Origin: Imbricaverruca yamaguchii
Taxonomy: Eukaryota; Arthropoda; Thecostraca; Neoverrucidae
Assembly (NCBI GenBank): GCA_034440575.1
Contig: JAOTOL010001459.1
Span: 434,001 to 498,000 of the forward strand
DNA length: 64,000 bases
Direction of reading: 5' to 3'
In this document: one piece after another, positions 1 to 13,400 of the stretch
How positions within the stretch are numbered: the first letter of the stretch is position 1
Layout of the letters: each line of letters begins with the position of its first letter
Program-made: the position numbers and the translations under genes
Notes under the pieces: generated by a model
Told to the model about the DNA's origin: nothing
Seen by the model: the letters and a program-made list of their open reading frames with translations, nothing else
Databases searched by the model: none

Positions 1-989
1 GATTCACCAGAGCATGACCGACCAGTCTGCAGGGGCGGTAGGCAGCGCTGGCATGGCGACACATGGAGGAAACTGCAAACCACCAACTCTTTCATTTCCA
101 ACTTCCCTAGTACCGCAACACGTCTGGGAACACTTGGTCTGGCAAATTGGGCAGAAAAAGAACACCAAGCTCTTTGACTATCCAAAGTCCATATGAATTG
201 ATACACGTTGCTTTCCCACGACACATTCCTTTCATATTTCAGTACCTTTATTCTGGTCAAACACGCCCAATGATTTGCTGTGGTTCCGCCCTGAGAGCGT
301 GAAGAAGTCAGAAGATGATTGCTTCGCTCTGGTCAGATGCTCTGGCTTATAAGATGAAAATATAAAAAATAACGTTTTAAAACTAGAATGCCGGCTATGA
401 TTCTGCATGGACCATTTGACTTCCGAAAGGCATCAGTGTACTTCTGAAGCTACTTCGGCACCCTCATCGTGATAGATAACTGACATGCTAAGCATGAGAT
501 CATACGAGCTGCAATTCCAGACTATCCGAAATCTGTCAAAAGTACGCTTTAAATAAACTGTGCCCTTGCTTATATATTTACTTATTTCACGATACATGCA
601 CTCCACGTGCAGTTGCTACTATTGACAGTCTGGGCACAACTCACGGCTATTTACAAACAAAGGATAGATTTGTGGTCAACAAATAGTGGGAGCAGATGCC
701 CAACAAACATTCGTGCACCAACATAATACAATACCCATATCACCATCTGCACTGCACACACCGTGCTTGCAACACGAGCTATAAACGTGTAGCTCATGGA
801 AGTGATAGAAAAGCGATGACCTGAAGGTGAGTTCATAGTGTGCACACATCCACTGTGTACATTTTCGTGTGACTAGTGCTCGTGGAGATAAGCTAGTGCA
901 TGTTTCTTGAAGTTAGACAGCCTCAATGTTTTTGTTTCAGTAGGAAGTTCGTCATAGTGGAAGACAGACGATTAGGGAAATCTTCTGAG

Positions 990-3320
990 GTCAGCCTCTT
1001 TGTGTATGGCTGGCAGGTGGTCGTGTGCACGTGTGCGACGGTTTCGCAGGGTAGTTTGCAGTGCTTTGACCGGCAATGTGCGTTGGCTCACCCATCAGAA
1101 TATTGTGGAGCAAAGTAAGGCTGTGAGGTAGATGCAGATCAGCTGCGGTGAGGGGACCCAACTGGTTACGGGCATCATTAATATGATCAAATTTCCGTAG
1201 ACTTGACACGACTCTGGTGGCGAAGTTAATGATCTTATCTAGTCTGCGGACGATTGCTGCCGACCCGTTCCCGTAAACGGATGTGCAGAAGCGGCTATTG
1301 GATATAACTAGGCTATCGACTATAGTGAAGAGGGTACTAGTCGGCAGAATGTGACACAGATGGCTCAGAGCTAGAAGGAATCCAGTGCACTTGCTGACCA
1401 CAACTGCATGGGAATCCCACACCTGGCGATCAAATGCCACACCAAAGTTCCTTCACAAATGGCTCTTACCTATCATGACGCCCCTAAAGCACACTCGTAT
1501 CGGGGCAATATTACGAAGATTTTGACGCGATCCGAACGTAAGCCGAGTTTTTGTCGGGTTCACCTTCAAACCGTTATGCAGTTAGTAGTGGAGTTGGTTC
1601 AGACATGTCTCCATCCAACTTATCAGATTTTGGAGATCAGATTTGGGACCGGAGATGAGGAACTGAGTGACCTGTGCTACCGGGACGTGCAAACTGAGGT
1701 CGTTCGAAGAGATGCAGTACGGAAGTGGACCTAATGATTCTAAGACACCTATGTTGTTTCGGATAAATGCCTGTTTCCGCGTTGATCTGAGATGCTAACA
1801 GCCTACTTGTGACCCCCAAATATGCCCTAAACCAGTCGGTACCGATTCCATTGAGTTCTAGTTTAGTGAGCAGTTTGGTGTGGTCTATTACGTAGAAGCA
1901 TTTACTGAGGTCCAGAATGCAAACGAGAGCTACTTCCGAACGGTCTATTGCCGATAGTATTTCGTCAGTGACGTGAGACAAGAGCGGTTTCTGTAGAGTG
2001 GCGTGATTGTGATCCTGATTTGTGAATGAGAGTTACTATTGATTGTTTCCAAGTGCAGGTGATATCAGCTGTAGTCAGGCATGCGTTTACGCTGTCGAGC
2101 AGCACTTCGCCGATAAAAAAGAACAAATTGATGCACTTAATAAAGATCCTGGCAGGCCAGCTGTGCTTCTCATGTCTACGATTTTGGCTAGCTGTTCAAG
2201 GGATATGGGTGATACTTTATAGGAGCTGGTAGAGATGCGCGACATCCGGCAACCGGGAGGTGTGTTCAGGCATGTTTCCCTGCGTTTAACATCAGCTGAT
2301 ACTTTTGGTCCGACACCAACAAAATATTGACTTAGCTGCTGAGGTAGGACCTCAGGTTGAACTCTACGAGTTTTTTTTTTGGGTGTCGACAATGGGCTTG
2401 ATAGCACGTCACATGGCTGATGGGCCTTTCTGAGCTATCTTTCCGTTAATGTCTTCCCTAGTCAGCTGTAATAACTGAGCGAACTTGTCGGTCAAGTACT
2501 TTGCATGTATTTATATCTTGCAAGTGCATGACTACATTTCGCCAATGCATGAGCTGTTTGGAAACTTTGCTAACACATGGTGCTGTTGGGTTCAGAATTT
2601 GAATGCTTCTGAGCGGCAGGTGCTCGTCGAGAATATGTGTCAGCAATCTCAGCAGGGTGTCCCATTTGTCAGCCACTGAAACGCGACCAGTGCCCTGGAC
2701 CCAGTCGATCTCACCAATTTCAAACGGTCAGGTATCCACTACTCCGAAAGAACGTGACTTTATCACGGTGATGGCTGAGGCAGGCCTGTTTACTTTAATA
2801 GAACATATGATAAATGTGTGTGGACTGTAGTGACAGAAACCCACTCTGGTCCTTCCGGCAGAGATGGGCGAATTTGTTACGATGACGTCCAATAAAGAGC
2901 CTATGGCGAATTTAGGACGCTTCACTGTCACGTAAGTGAATAGTTGCTGATGAACTCAAGCAAGTGTTTTGCTGGGGCTGTAGGCCGTGTCGAGAACGTT
3001 GCAATTTAGATCACCCGCGAGGTGGAAAGTGCCAGAAAAGTTGTCATCAATTGAAACTGTTTCGAGCTCAGTGAAGTCATACAAGGGAGGTAGTGTTACG
3101 AGGAGGCTGATAAATTGCCGCCAGAATGAAATACTCTCCGCTTTTCCGTGACTTCGGCCCAGGGATTCTAGTTTGTAGAGTTTGGAGGCGTATTTTTTTA
3201 TAAACGGCAATGGTTAGCACCGACTTCGCGATAATCGCTACCCCACCGTAACCACTAGAATCGGGCCGATCCGTGCGTTTCACTTGATAACCAGGGACGT
3301 CAATGAGACGCGATCATTCT
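990..3320 (-). mobile_element. Decayed non-LTR retrotransposon (LINE), 5'-truncated
   Basis: Reading the minus strand from 3320 down to 990 gives fragments of one LINE ORF2 in shifting frames. Around 3080-3290 is an endonuclease piece (DSSGYGGVAIIAKS), then PLYDF and AGDLNCNVLD near 3000-3090. A linker lies near 2460-2930. Reverse transcriptase follows at 1640-1980 (LVCILDLSKCF, VIDHTKLLTKLELNGIG). A C-terminal part lies at 990-1440 (FCTSVYGNGSAAIVRRLDKI, RKFDHINDARNQLG). The order matches an APE-endonuclease LINE such as jockey/CR1-type elements. Many stops and frameshifts show it is dead. No 5' ORF1 was recognised above 3320. The clade is uncertain. Confidence 0.75.
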
Positions 3321-4387
3321 CTGTAAAAGGATACAAATATATAAATAATGTCTCGAGATACCTAATGCTGAAATATTTTTAGGTATCTAGAATGTCCACT
3401 GCTCGTTAAAGTCGGAATGGCTAATCATCTCACTTTTTGTTCACTAGTATCTACGCCTCTGCAACACTTGTTCGGCTAAGCACGAACCATTTGGCGGTAT
3501 ACGGAGAAGTATGATGCTTCCTTTCTCTCGCAATGGCACCGCTTACCGATCAGCGGCAATAAACTTACATATCACGTGTCCACCCAGAACTACTGAATAT
3601 TGAACTAATCTTAACCAACGAAACTTAACATCATTGTACGACTCAGCTGGTTAACGTTGACCGGCGCGTGCGAGCTCGACTCTGCATGAGGACGGCAGCT
3701 CTTCAGCTGTCTGACCAGGTCACGGTGGCCGAACACATCAGGCCGCCCATGCCGGCACTGTAGCGAGCCGGGGCAGCCGAATGACTGGTAGCAGGGCAGC
3801 CAGGCGGAAGCATCATAGTTCACCAAATTCCGCACGGAAATTTTACACCAGTCCTTCGATGTAACTGAATTGAAGGCACACGAGTACGAACAATGTGCCC
3901 AGCCCTGGTGAAGCATCAACGAGTGAATACAAAAATCACGAGAAAATGGATAACCCGAAGAACGCCAATAGCTATGAAGATAACAAGAACCGATTAGTCG
4001 GTAGGCATGGCCTCGCCAACCATCACGCATCTTTCGGAGCTAGTGCATACTTTGCTAATCAAAAACAACAGGTATGCAGATAGTTGATGCGTTCTGCGTT
4101 TGGTGTTCTTCATGACTACTGAGTAATCATACTTGAACTGGCATGCCGATCACTACTCCCATGCCGCACCGATTCGCCAGCCGCCGGCAATTGCGGGCAA
4201 ATAAACAGTCGGTTTGCTCTCAATTCCTTCACATGCCGCAACCCTGCACCAGCCTCCAGTTACCCTGTTGCTCCGCCATGTGTGAATTGATCGATCATTC
4301 AGTGCCTCAAACTGTGAAACGATGCGAATAGCCACACAAACAGCGTATGTCCGTGACAGGATCTATATTTGTAGTCATATGTGCGGC
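3321..4387. other. Intergenic stretch downstream of RpL8, no gene recognised
   Basis: This is the 3' side of RpL8. Short open frames exist on both strands (for example 3611-4030 minus), but none resembles a known protein or carries convincing splice sites. I saw no canonical AATAAA on the minus strand close to the RpL8 stop, so the polyadenylation site is not placed. Confidence 0.4.
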
Positions 4388-4459
4388 TTAGTCGGCGTCC
4401 TTGATGAGCTTTTTGCCTCCGCGGATACGTCCCGTCCTGCGGGCGGCGATCAGGCCGAC
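4388..4459 (-). CDS. RpL8: RpL8 coding exon 5 with stop
   Basis: It begins after cccctcag, encodes [17 protein letters not shown] and LIKDAD, and ends in TAA at 4390-4388. The acidic last residues differ from vertebrate RPL8, but the C-terminal end is variable in this family. Confidence 0.96.
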   Translation of the reverse strand, partial: VGLIAARRTGRIRGGKKLIKDAD

Positions 4460-7400
4460 CTGAGGGGAATAGGTCAGGTTACAGGCAGCCCGGTGGCGAG
4501 GGGCACACGTCACGCCACACGGTAGTCCAGTGGAGGGACTCCACGTCAGGCCCATAGCAGTCCATAGATGTCGCAACAAAGCTGACACTCGCCACCCGTC
4601 TCCAGTTGAAAATGGGTACGCTCTTCGGTGTGAATCCCAGGATCTGAAATTCAGGCTCAGGAGGAAATGCTGCTCTTTGTTTGTTTTTAGCAATGCAATG
4701 TTGTGGATGCATCACACCCTAAACACTTTAATTCTGCGTTCGTGATACAGGGCACGTCGCTGAATCAACACCTAAGGCAATGTGCCGATGAGTGCGAATG
4801 ATGTACGGATATTCGACTTTGCCTCAGTCTTTGAAACTTGCTCTCGCTCGTCCAATGCCTTGTACTGGCTTCGGAAGGTAAAAAAAAACACGACACTGGC
4901 TTATAACGCTTATCGCAAGAACTCGACTTGGCAACAGCCAACATGCTTAACATTTCAACATCTACACGCATTCACTAGTTTGAGCCTACCCTACTTAAAG
5001 AAAACGAACCTCGGAAACCCGACCAAAGCTAGGGCATCGCACCAGCAATCGACGACCCACCGCAATCGATCCAAAATATCCCAGAACCACATTATCTAGT
5101 GTCATCGCTACGGTAGGACGGCCACGGATAATTTCATAGTGTCGGCACAAGGTCACCATTCGTATCGAAGGAACAATGGGTACGCTCTGTCACCCTCAGT
5201 CCTTAGATTCCGTGATGCTCGACACCGTGACATCCACCGTCCATTCCTCACCAAATCCAAACAAAGCTGTCGTAGATTCCACGAGAAACTAGTGGACTGC
5301 GACAAGCTGTATTTGTACTGTACTGTGTGGTTCCGGGCTAACTGGCGGCGCTCACGGGTTGGTTGGTTATTTGGGCCTAGGGGCGCATCGACTGCTTCGG
5401 TCATACAGTCGGCGCTCACGGGACCAGGCGACCGGGTCAAGGCAGATGTGGGGAAATTTCGTGAGTAATTCCGCGAAGAGAACATGCTTGGAGTGAGCGC
5501 TACAAAATGTACCCATGGGTGCCAACGCAACTGACAGTGCGATGTTTACAAGTTACACTCGAACGTTTACAAATAACTCGCCTAATGCATTTGGCGCGAA
5601 ACTGTCCAGAACAATCCGCTGCTAAAACCCACGAAAAAGGCAACACAGCGGAACCCGGGTAGGATTTGCGACGAACACAGCGCATCCACCGGCTCATTGG
5701 CCACGACGCTACTCCTACCCAAACACCTTCCACCATTCTCCTCACCTTCTTTCCAGGCGACTTGCCACGCGCGATCGTCGAGGCCTTGCCAATATGCTGG
5801 TGGTTTCCTCCTCCGTGGGGATGCTCGACGGGGTTCATGCATACACCACGCACGATAGGCCACGCGTTCCGCTTGGCCTTGTACTTGTGGAAGGCGCGGC
5901 CGGCCTTCATGATGGGTTTGTCTGTGCGGCCGCCACCGGCGATGATGCCTGCCAACACGGCGCCGACGTGAGCGGAGACACCGTCGTGCGGCGGCCGACC
6001 ACAGCGGCCGGCACGCGTCAGAAACAGCCTCATGGTCGATACGTGGAGAGGTTTCAGCACAGGCTTCAGTCGACAAAATCATCACTCGACACGGGGCGCA
6101 GGCACGTCGGCGGCCGCCGCACGGCCCGGCCCGGCCAGCCTACGTACCGACCATGGCGCGGTTGGTGGATGGGATGACCTTCTTGGAGCCGGAGGGCAGC
6201 TTGATGCGCGTCTTCTTGGTGTCGGGGTTGTGCGACACCACCGTGGCGTAGTTGCCTGCGGTCAAGAGACGCGCCGGTCACACGGGGGCATACTACCGCC
6301 ACCAGGCGGTCGGACAGCCGCCGATCAGAAACAGCCTCTTGGTCGATAAAGTGAGTGGTATCTGCATTATCCTCAGAGTGATTATGATCATCATGGTCAC
6401 CAACATGGGTGTGCACGGCACCGTTCTACCCGGCGGCCACGTACCGGATGTGCGCGCCAGGCGGCCGCGGTCGCCAGACTTCTCCTCCAGGTTGCAGATG
6501 GTGGTGCCCTCGGGCATGCGGCCCACCGGCAGCACGTTGCCGATCTGCAGGGTGGCCTTCTGGCCACAGTAGATGAACATGCCCGTGTACATGCCCTCCA
6601 CGGCCAGCAGCAGCTCCTTGCGTGTCTTGTAGCGGTACGGGTCGCGGAAGTGCACCACCGCCAGCGGGGCGCCGCGGCCCGGGTCGTGAATCAGCTCCTG
6701 GGCGCGCGCACAGGACACGTCAGGCGACCACATCCACGAGACAGGCGGTGTGGTCTTTGATTGATTATTTGGGTTTAAAGGCGCGCCGACTACAGCGTCA
6801 TTTAGCGCCCATGACCTTGACCCTGTTCCCATCGGCACCCCTAATCGCTCTTGATCGCGATCAAGGCACTAATCGCGATCAGGCCGGTCATGGGAACACC
6901 CGTAATCCAGTTAGTAATCCCGTTACTAATCCACCATACGTTCGAGCTGAGCGGGCTTGATCGCGATCAGGACTGACAAAATATGTTTTCGCCTTTTTTA
7001 AAGTTGCGATTGCTAACTATTTAGCAAATTATTTTCATATATTTCTATGTTCTAGTGCGTATTTTGGCACAAAATACATTTGACGTATATTAGTTCATTG
7101 CAAGTATATACCTATATATTTGTGTTCCACCGACCGTATATATTCCACCGTATATATTTGTGTTCATGTTGTTAGGTGCTGATGTGTCGGAAGAAGAGGC
7201 TACCTTTTCTCTGAAGGTGAGTGGAAAGAAACACAATGCTGGGAGGACAGTCTTGCTCGTTTTATATTTATATGGCAGATACAGGTTGACAATTGCCGAG
7301 TCTAGACTCCTGACTTGCTTTCTTCGATGTGGAGCAAACTGAATTGTACGTTGATTGTTGACCATGGTGAAGCTTAGTTCGCAGTGAAAGCAATTATGAC

Positions 7401-10400
7401 ACTGGATAGTTATAAGTAGATGTAAAAATTGGCATTTTAACCTGAAGTAGTTAATTAGGTAGGTATGTAGGTGTATAGGCACCTACCTAGTGGGACTATT
7501 AAAATTATTTCATTATCAGATTGAAGCTTGCGTTCTGAGCTCCAAGACAAATGCTGGATGTATGCGAAATTTCTTATTCACGGAAAGATGTGCATATTTA
7601 TTCCTATCCAGAATCATTCAAGATTCCATTTCAATTTGATGACATCACATTTGTGAACCTGACTTTCCATACCTAGGCAGGTGATGAATCATACATTTTT
7701 TCATTAAGGTGTTTGTGTATTCTTGGATTTGTTTCCAGTGCCACATTTCTAAACATGGTTTTGATGATGTAACCATTCATTTCCTCCGAAAGTGCTTACT
7801 TTTCAGTTGGAAATCAACGTAACACCAAATGCAGTCCTAGGATTTAGGTAGAGTATAGAATGTATATAATCAGTGTATACTATATAAAATAAGCTACAAA
7901 TATACTGTATAAATATGTGTATGATATCAATGTTTGAAAAATGAATATATGTAATGTAATTCTCCTTAGTGCTCCATTCTTCGGATGCAGTCTGGGGGTC
8001 TTTTGTGCCAATCATTTGTACCAAGAAAAGGAGAGGCATTGATCAAGGAATAGTACCTGTAGCTATTCTCATCTTCTGCACTCTGCCTATGTATATACAT
8101 AGTACACTCCTTGAGGGCCTCAATCATTTTGCTTCATAATGGTATCTTCAGCTGCTGTCTACCTATTCAATTTTATTTAATGTCTGTCCAGCATCCTTTC
8201 TATAATCCAACAGTACTTCTCATTTATGGAAAAACTGTTCTAGATTTTCATGACCCTTCTCATATAGTGGACAGCTACCAGTACCAGTTACATTCCTCCA
8301 AACTATTGCTCTTGTCAACCATTATTTTTTAATAAGCAGTTTTATTTTGGTGGCTGTAGCTTGCCTCACCACAGCACTAGATCTGCTAGCAAGTCAGAAT
8401 TCTGCTGTCAGTTCACCAGCTACAAGCTCTGGATCATGCTTCCTCAGCCACCTTAATCTGGGAGATTAGTTAACCTGTCTGTTATCTGGCTGTGAATATT
8501 TGTGTTCATAAAATATCAAAGCATTTCATTACCTGACCACATTCATATACTCCCCATTTACACCTCCTTTGCTTGGGTAGAGGTGACAGCATTACACCAA
8601 GAACAAGGTAGTGGGGATTCACCTTTATATACAAAAATGGTTCAACAAGTGTGGTGCATAGAACATGGTGATTTTCCCCTTGTATTGAAGGTAGTGTTCC
8701 ACAGTTCAAGACAAATGCATACCATCATGGAACTTCATGCTCACATAAGTGTGCATTTCATGCCTCTGAATACATTCAATATTTGACTTTACATAATAAT
8801 CTGCTGGTGGTTCAAGAACTATGGGCTCTGACAAAGACATAAAGACGTCAAATAGTCATAAAAAACCAGTGCAATTATGAGCCACAAGTGCCCTTCCTGG
8901 TTGCACTCTGGACACTCAACCAGTTGCCCACCAAATCCGTTGATCAGCCCTCACTGGAATACTGAAAAGCAAGCTCTTATAGTGATTGTCTGCTGTTTTT
9001 CAAGATGTTCAATGTGCTGCTACTGACAATGGTTTCTGGCAGCTGGTTCCAGTGTTCTACTACCCTGTTGATGAAGAAAGTCTGCCTTAACCTTGTTCTG
9101 CTGTGGTTAACTTTAATTTTGAATCTATGACCTCTAATTGCATCATTTCTGTTCAATTCAAACATTTCCCCCAAGATATCCCCTCTCCAGACCATGGACA
9201 AATTTAAAGACCTCGATGAGATCTCCTCTCAGCCTCCTATATCTAAGTGAAAACATAATCAATTTCTTCAATCTTTCCTCATATGCCAGGTTGCTTATGC
9301 CATTAACAATTTCTGTAGCCATCTTTTGTACTCTCTCTCAAAGCCAACAATCTTTTTCATAACTAAGAGACCAAGCTTGGACACAGTATTGTGCATCTTG
9401 ATTAAGCTTCCTAAGCCACCTTAAGTTGCGAGATTGGTTCACCACTTGTCTCGGTTCTTTGGCTGCAATGTGATGTCTCTGAATACATTATTTGATAAAG
9501 CTTCAAAGCATTTCATAACCTGATTTTGCATACCTAGGTTGAAGTGGCAACACCATGCAAAGTGCAAAATTATGTAAATTCACCTTTTTATATAAAAATG
9601 GTTAGCAGGCTTGGTTTGTTGAGCATATCAGAACAGTGAATAGGTGTTAGCAAATTTGCACCATTAGCTTTTTGAGGTGAAATGCACCTAGGTGGACTTT
9701 TCCTCAATATTTACCGGTCGTATTGAAGCCAATGTTTCAAGCTCCAAGACAAATGATACATCATTGTGAAACTTCCTGTTTACATATAAATGTGCCTGTC
9801 CAGATTCATTCAATACTTGGCTTATAAAATATGAAAATGTTGTATAACCCGACTCATTTCATAACTAGTCACATTTGCAAGCAATTAATTGTGACAAACT
9901 ATGATGGTGCCAGGTACATGGTTTCTTTTGAAGTCGGAGAAGCATATGCACCCTGGACTTTGCCTCAGCCTCAGTCAGCCTCTGTCTCAACTTTGCACAG
10001 AAAGATGGCCAATTCTGAAGATAAATTGAGGGTTGTCCTGTGTGTATGGAATATGGAAATGCACTTATATTAATTTACTGCTTCCTAAGTTACCACTGAT
10101 TTGGTTGATCTACATTGGTGCATGTCATCGGCTGCAAAAGCAGCACCTGCAGCATGTGTCATCATGTACATTTAACTATATAGAGCATGAAACAATGTGA
10201 TGCCCTAAAGTGCAACATGTTTAATTAGCTTACGCCCATTTGCCCATGTCAATTTATCGCATGTGTAATTAGTGCCAGCTGATTATAACCATGATCAAAC
10301 CAAAATATCTATACATGCTGCCAGTGAATTCATTTTCCCAATTCTGACCACAGTTGCACCAAAACTCCTCAGAACCTAATATGGATGTAGCAAAATATAA

Positions 10401-13400
10401 CATATGTTTACCCCTCCAATCTTGTCTTGTGTCTAGCATGTCCTCTATTTCTTGGTTGTCTCACAATGCAATCCTATTTTCAGGACCAGTGTTAATCAAA
10501 CGTTCAGCTAACTGGTCAGAGGAGGAGGTGCACACCCTGCTGGGAGTAGCAATTGAAATGCATCTGTACCAAATGTTGGATGGCAAGAGGCACTACCACA
10601 CAGATGTAAGAATGGACAACATATGGATGTTTTATTTGAGTTCCTTGCACCTACACATTTGTTTCAAAGTGAATATCTAGTTTCATTAATCATTGAACAA
10701 CATGTTAAATTGGGTGGATAAATAAGTGTTATTGATCATGACAATACAACTGCTGGTTCGTTGGTTAGCTATGTGAGTTTTTGGGCGTAGGGGTTTGTTT
10801 TCAGGTTTGGTCATTTAGCGCCCACTCACAATACAACTGCATTTCGGTTGCATACCGTCAATATATTTCGATTTAGCTCATCATGATTTATTTCCTCCTT
10901 GGGCACCATCTATGGTTAGAAGTTGGAGACATAGATTAATGGCTCACATATTTGGTTCAGTAAGCCCCATGTTGTCATCAGCTGGTTGTTGTGTGGAGCA
11001 TTTGTTGTTTTCATATTCACGGATTTGAATGATTCAATAGATGCTTGAAGTAAAATTTTCATGGCCAGACCAAGCCTAGATCCTAGACAAATGAGCCAAT
11101 TTTGGTGAACTGGCACAAATTATTACACCCTATTTAAATTTATACCCCTTCAGTGACGCATACACAGTTAAACTTGGATATTTAACTAGCTCCAATACCA
11201 TCAACCCTGTACTGGTACTCAGAGGTAGCACACCAACCCCGTACAAGCCCGCCCCAAGAAGCTGAAGAAGACTTATCTGTTCAGTGTGCTTCATTGACCT
11301 ATCCCAGGAGTGTGGCTGTGTCATTTCATTCGACTGATATGTCCATGGAAGGAGACTATCTGACATGTCATCTGACCATCTTGTCCGAGCAGTTGAACCC
11401 ATGAAAGCAACCAGTTGTTTCTGAAGAACTTCAGTTGAAAGTATGCACCACTAATAAATAGGCTTCAGCTAATATGTGCAGTTAATAATAATAGGCTTGT
11501 CTGGTGTATTTTGTTCTAAGAATTGTAAATGTTGCCCATTTCGGTGCATATGTTGGACAACTGTTGCCACTGTATAAGCATAGATTGTGCAAGGCTTGTT
11601 TGAATGGCGCCATGCCGGATACTGTTCTACAACAGGCATCTATGTTCATTTTCCTATGGTACAAAGCTCGTGCAGCCATTTTCATTAATCCTTTGCAGGT
11701 GGACAGTGACCTGTCTACGCGACTGAAAGCCAGACGCATGGAAAGGACTGCCGACAAATACAAGGTGAAACTAAAAAAACTAGCCAACAAGCACGAGTCC
11801 GAAGACAACCAGCGATGTGGTTGTGACGTTCCGTGACGGCAGCCAGCCGTTGTCGGCCGCTGGCGATGACATTTCAACGTTGTGCGAAGTGACCAACATC
11901 GAGAACCTGCTCCAGTGTACACATCCGCGTCGGGACCAGCTCCACACCCTAGCCCATCGCGAGTTGCCAGCACGGACAGCCACAGCTGTGATCGCAAGAA
12001 CAGGGGTTGGTCCAACCCATCCACGATCAGCTATGGCGTTTTGGCAGCAGCGGGTGCAAGCTCGCTCTGCGATGGCAACCATGACGGCCTCTCCACCACC
12101 AGTGCTGGTGTCTGGACGCCAGCGGCCGGCAGCACGCCCCGTGACCGGCGGTCAACAGCCATTGGGGCGGAGGGCAGTGATCGTGCTAGTGATGGCCTCA
12201 GCGCCACCCCACTTGTGCACAGGCGCCAGCAGCACCAAGGCAGCAACGGCTCCCAGTGGGAATCATTGATATCCCTCTGGGTGGAGACTGCTGGTGGGGG
12301 GAGGAGGCGGCTGCTCAGCAACGGGACGATGAGCGAGATAAGGCCGCGCTCGAGATCAGTCGGCGTCTTCTGGCGGCCATCGAGCGGTCGGCTGGTCAAG
12401 CGCGTGGTAGACAGCATTGGGAATTTCGCGTCGGCTTTCAGGCACCGACGGTCCCATGATCCGCAACGCTACCCACCACTATGTGCTGCATCGCTGCGTG
12501 ACGGCTGTGCGACAGCTCTGCATCGCTGTCTGCTGCCAGCAGCAGCAACAGCAGCACCGCATTGTTAAATACATATGTTCTCGCGACACGATTTCTGTGG
12601 CGTCGTAATGCTGGGGACGAGTGGCCTAGGGGTAAGTTGCTCGTCTCACAATCGAAAGGTTGTGGGTTCGAGTCTCACCTGTCGCTACTTCGCCCACGAC
12701 CAACCGGCGTGAGAGATTGGCGACGCTACATGACTTAACGGTCGATGTGTCGTAAACCAATAACCAACCGGCATCGTAATGCAGACGTGCATCGGCAGGA
12801 AGTAGGTGACGCCGCCGAGCGTAATGGTGGCCGGAATATCGTCTGAACATTGGCCGTGGTGGATGCCATCGGAAGCAACCATTCGTTGATGATTACGTTC
12901 ATCATCGAGTTTGGAAGAGAATTTGGCTGGTGACCAGAGTCCAGCCGCTGGAACAGCGTTCCGTCTCAGCACTGCTGCCCTCGTGGGGACGCGCCGTCTC
13001 GGTGCGCATCTGGGGAACTTTTTAGTCCTGAACGAGTGAAGGGAAATGGTGCGAACATCAACTGGGGGTTCTTAGACCACGCCTTCCGTGTCATACTAGC
13101 TCTGATACCAAACTTGTGGAACTAATTGAGGGCCCTACCCTACCCGCAGTAGCATCAAACACTCCATGTACTATTCCAAACACAATGAGCATCCGCGGGA
13201 CGAAATGAAGCATTCAGGATTTTTCAACAAATACCCTTCTGAAACCAACGGTTATATATTTACGAAAATGTACCTTCGACATTGAAGACTTGATGTTGGA
13301 GCGCGTTGCACACCAAACAGCTCGGTGACTGCGGTGGGAGGTGGGGTCGTCTCAGGTTGCAACACAGCGGGAGGGGTGCGCGTGGCAGCACAACACAGCC

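Noticed and set aside
3611..4030. 139-codon minus-strand frame downstream of RpL8
   Set aside because: No recognisable motif, no splice context. It may be chance or part of the old LINE, and I could not decide.
5582..6085. Minus-strand frame of 167 codons overlapping RpL8 exon 4
   Set aside because: Shadow of the RpL8 coding frame. The uL2 sequence is in another frame with correct splice sites.
7803..8039. 78-codon minus-strand frame
   Set aside because: The start looks protein-like ([11 protein letters not shown]), but the rest is AT-rich and no family is recognised.
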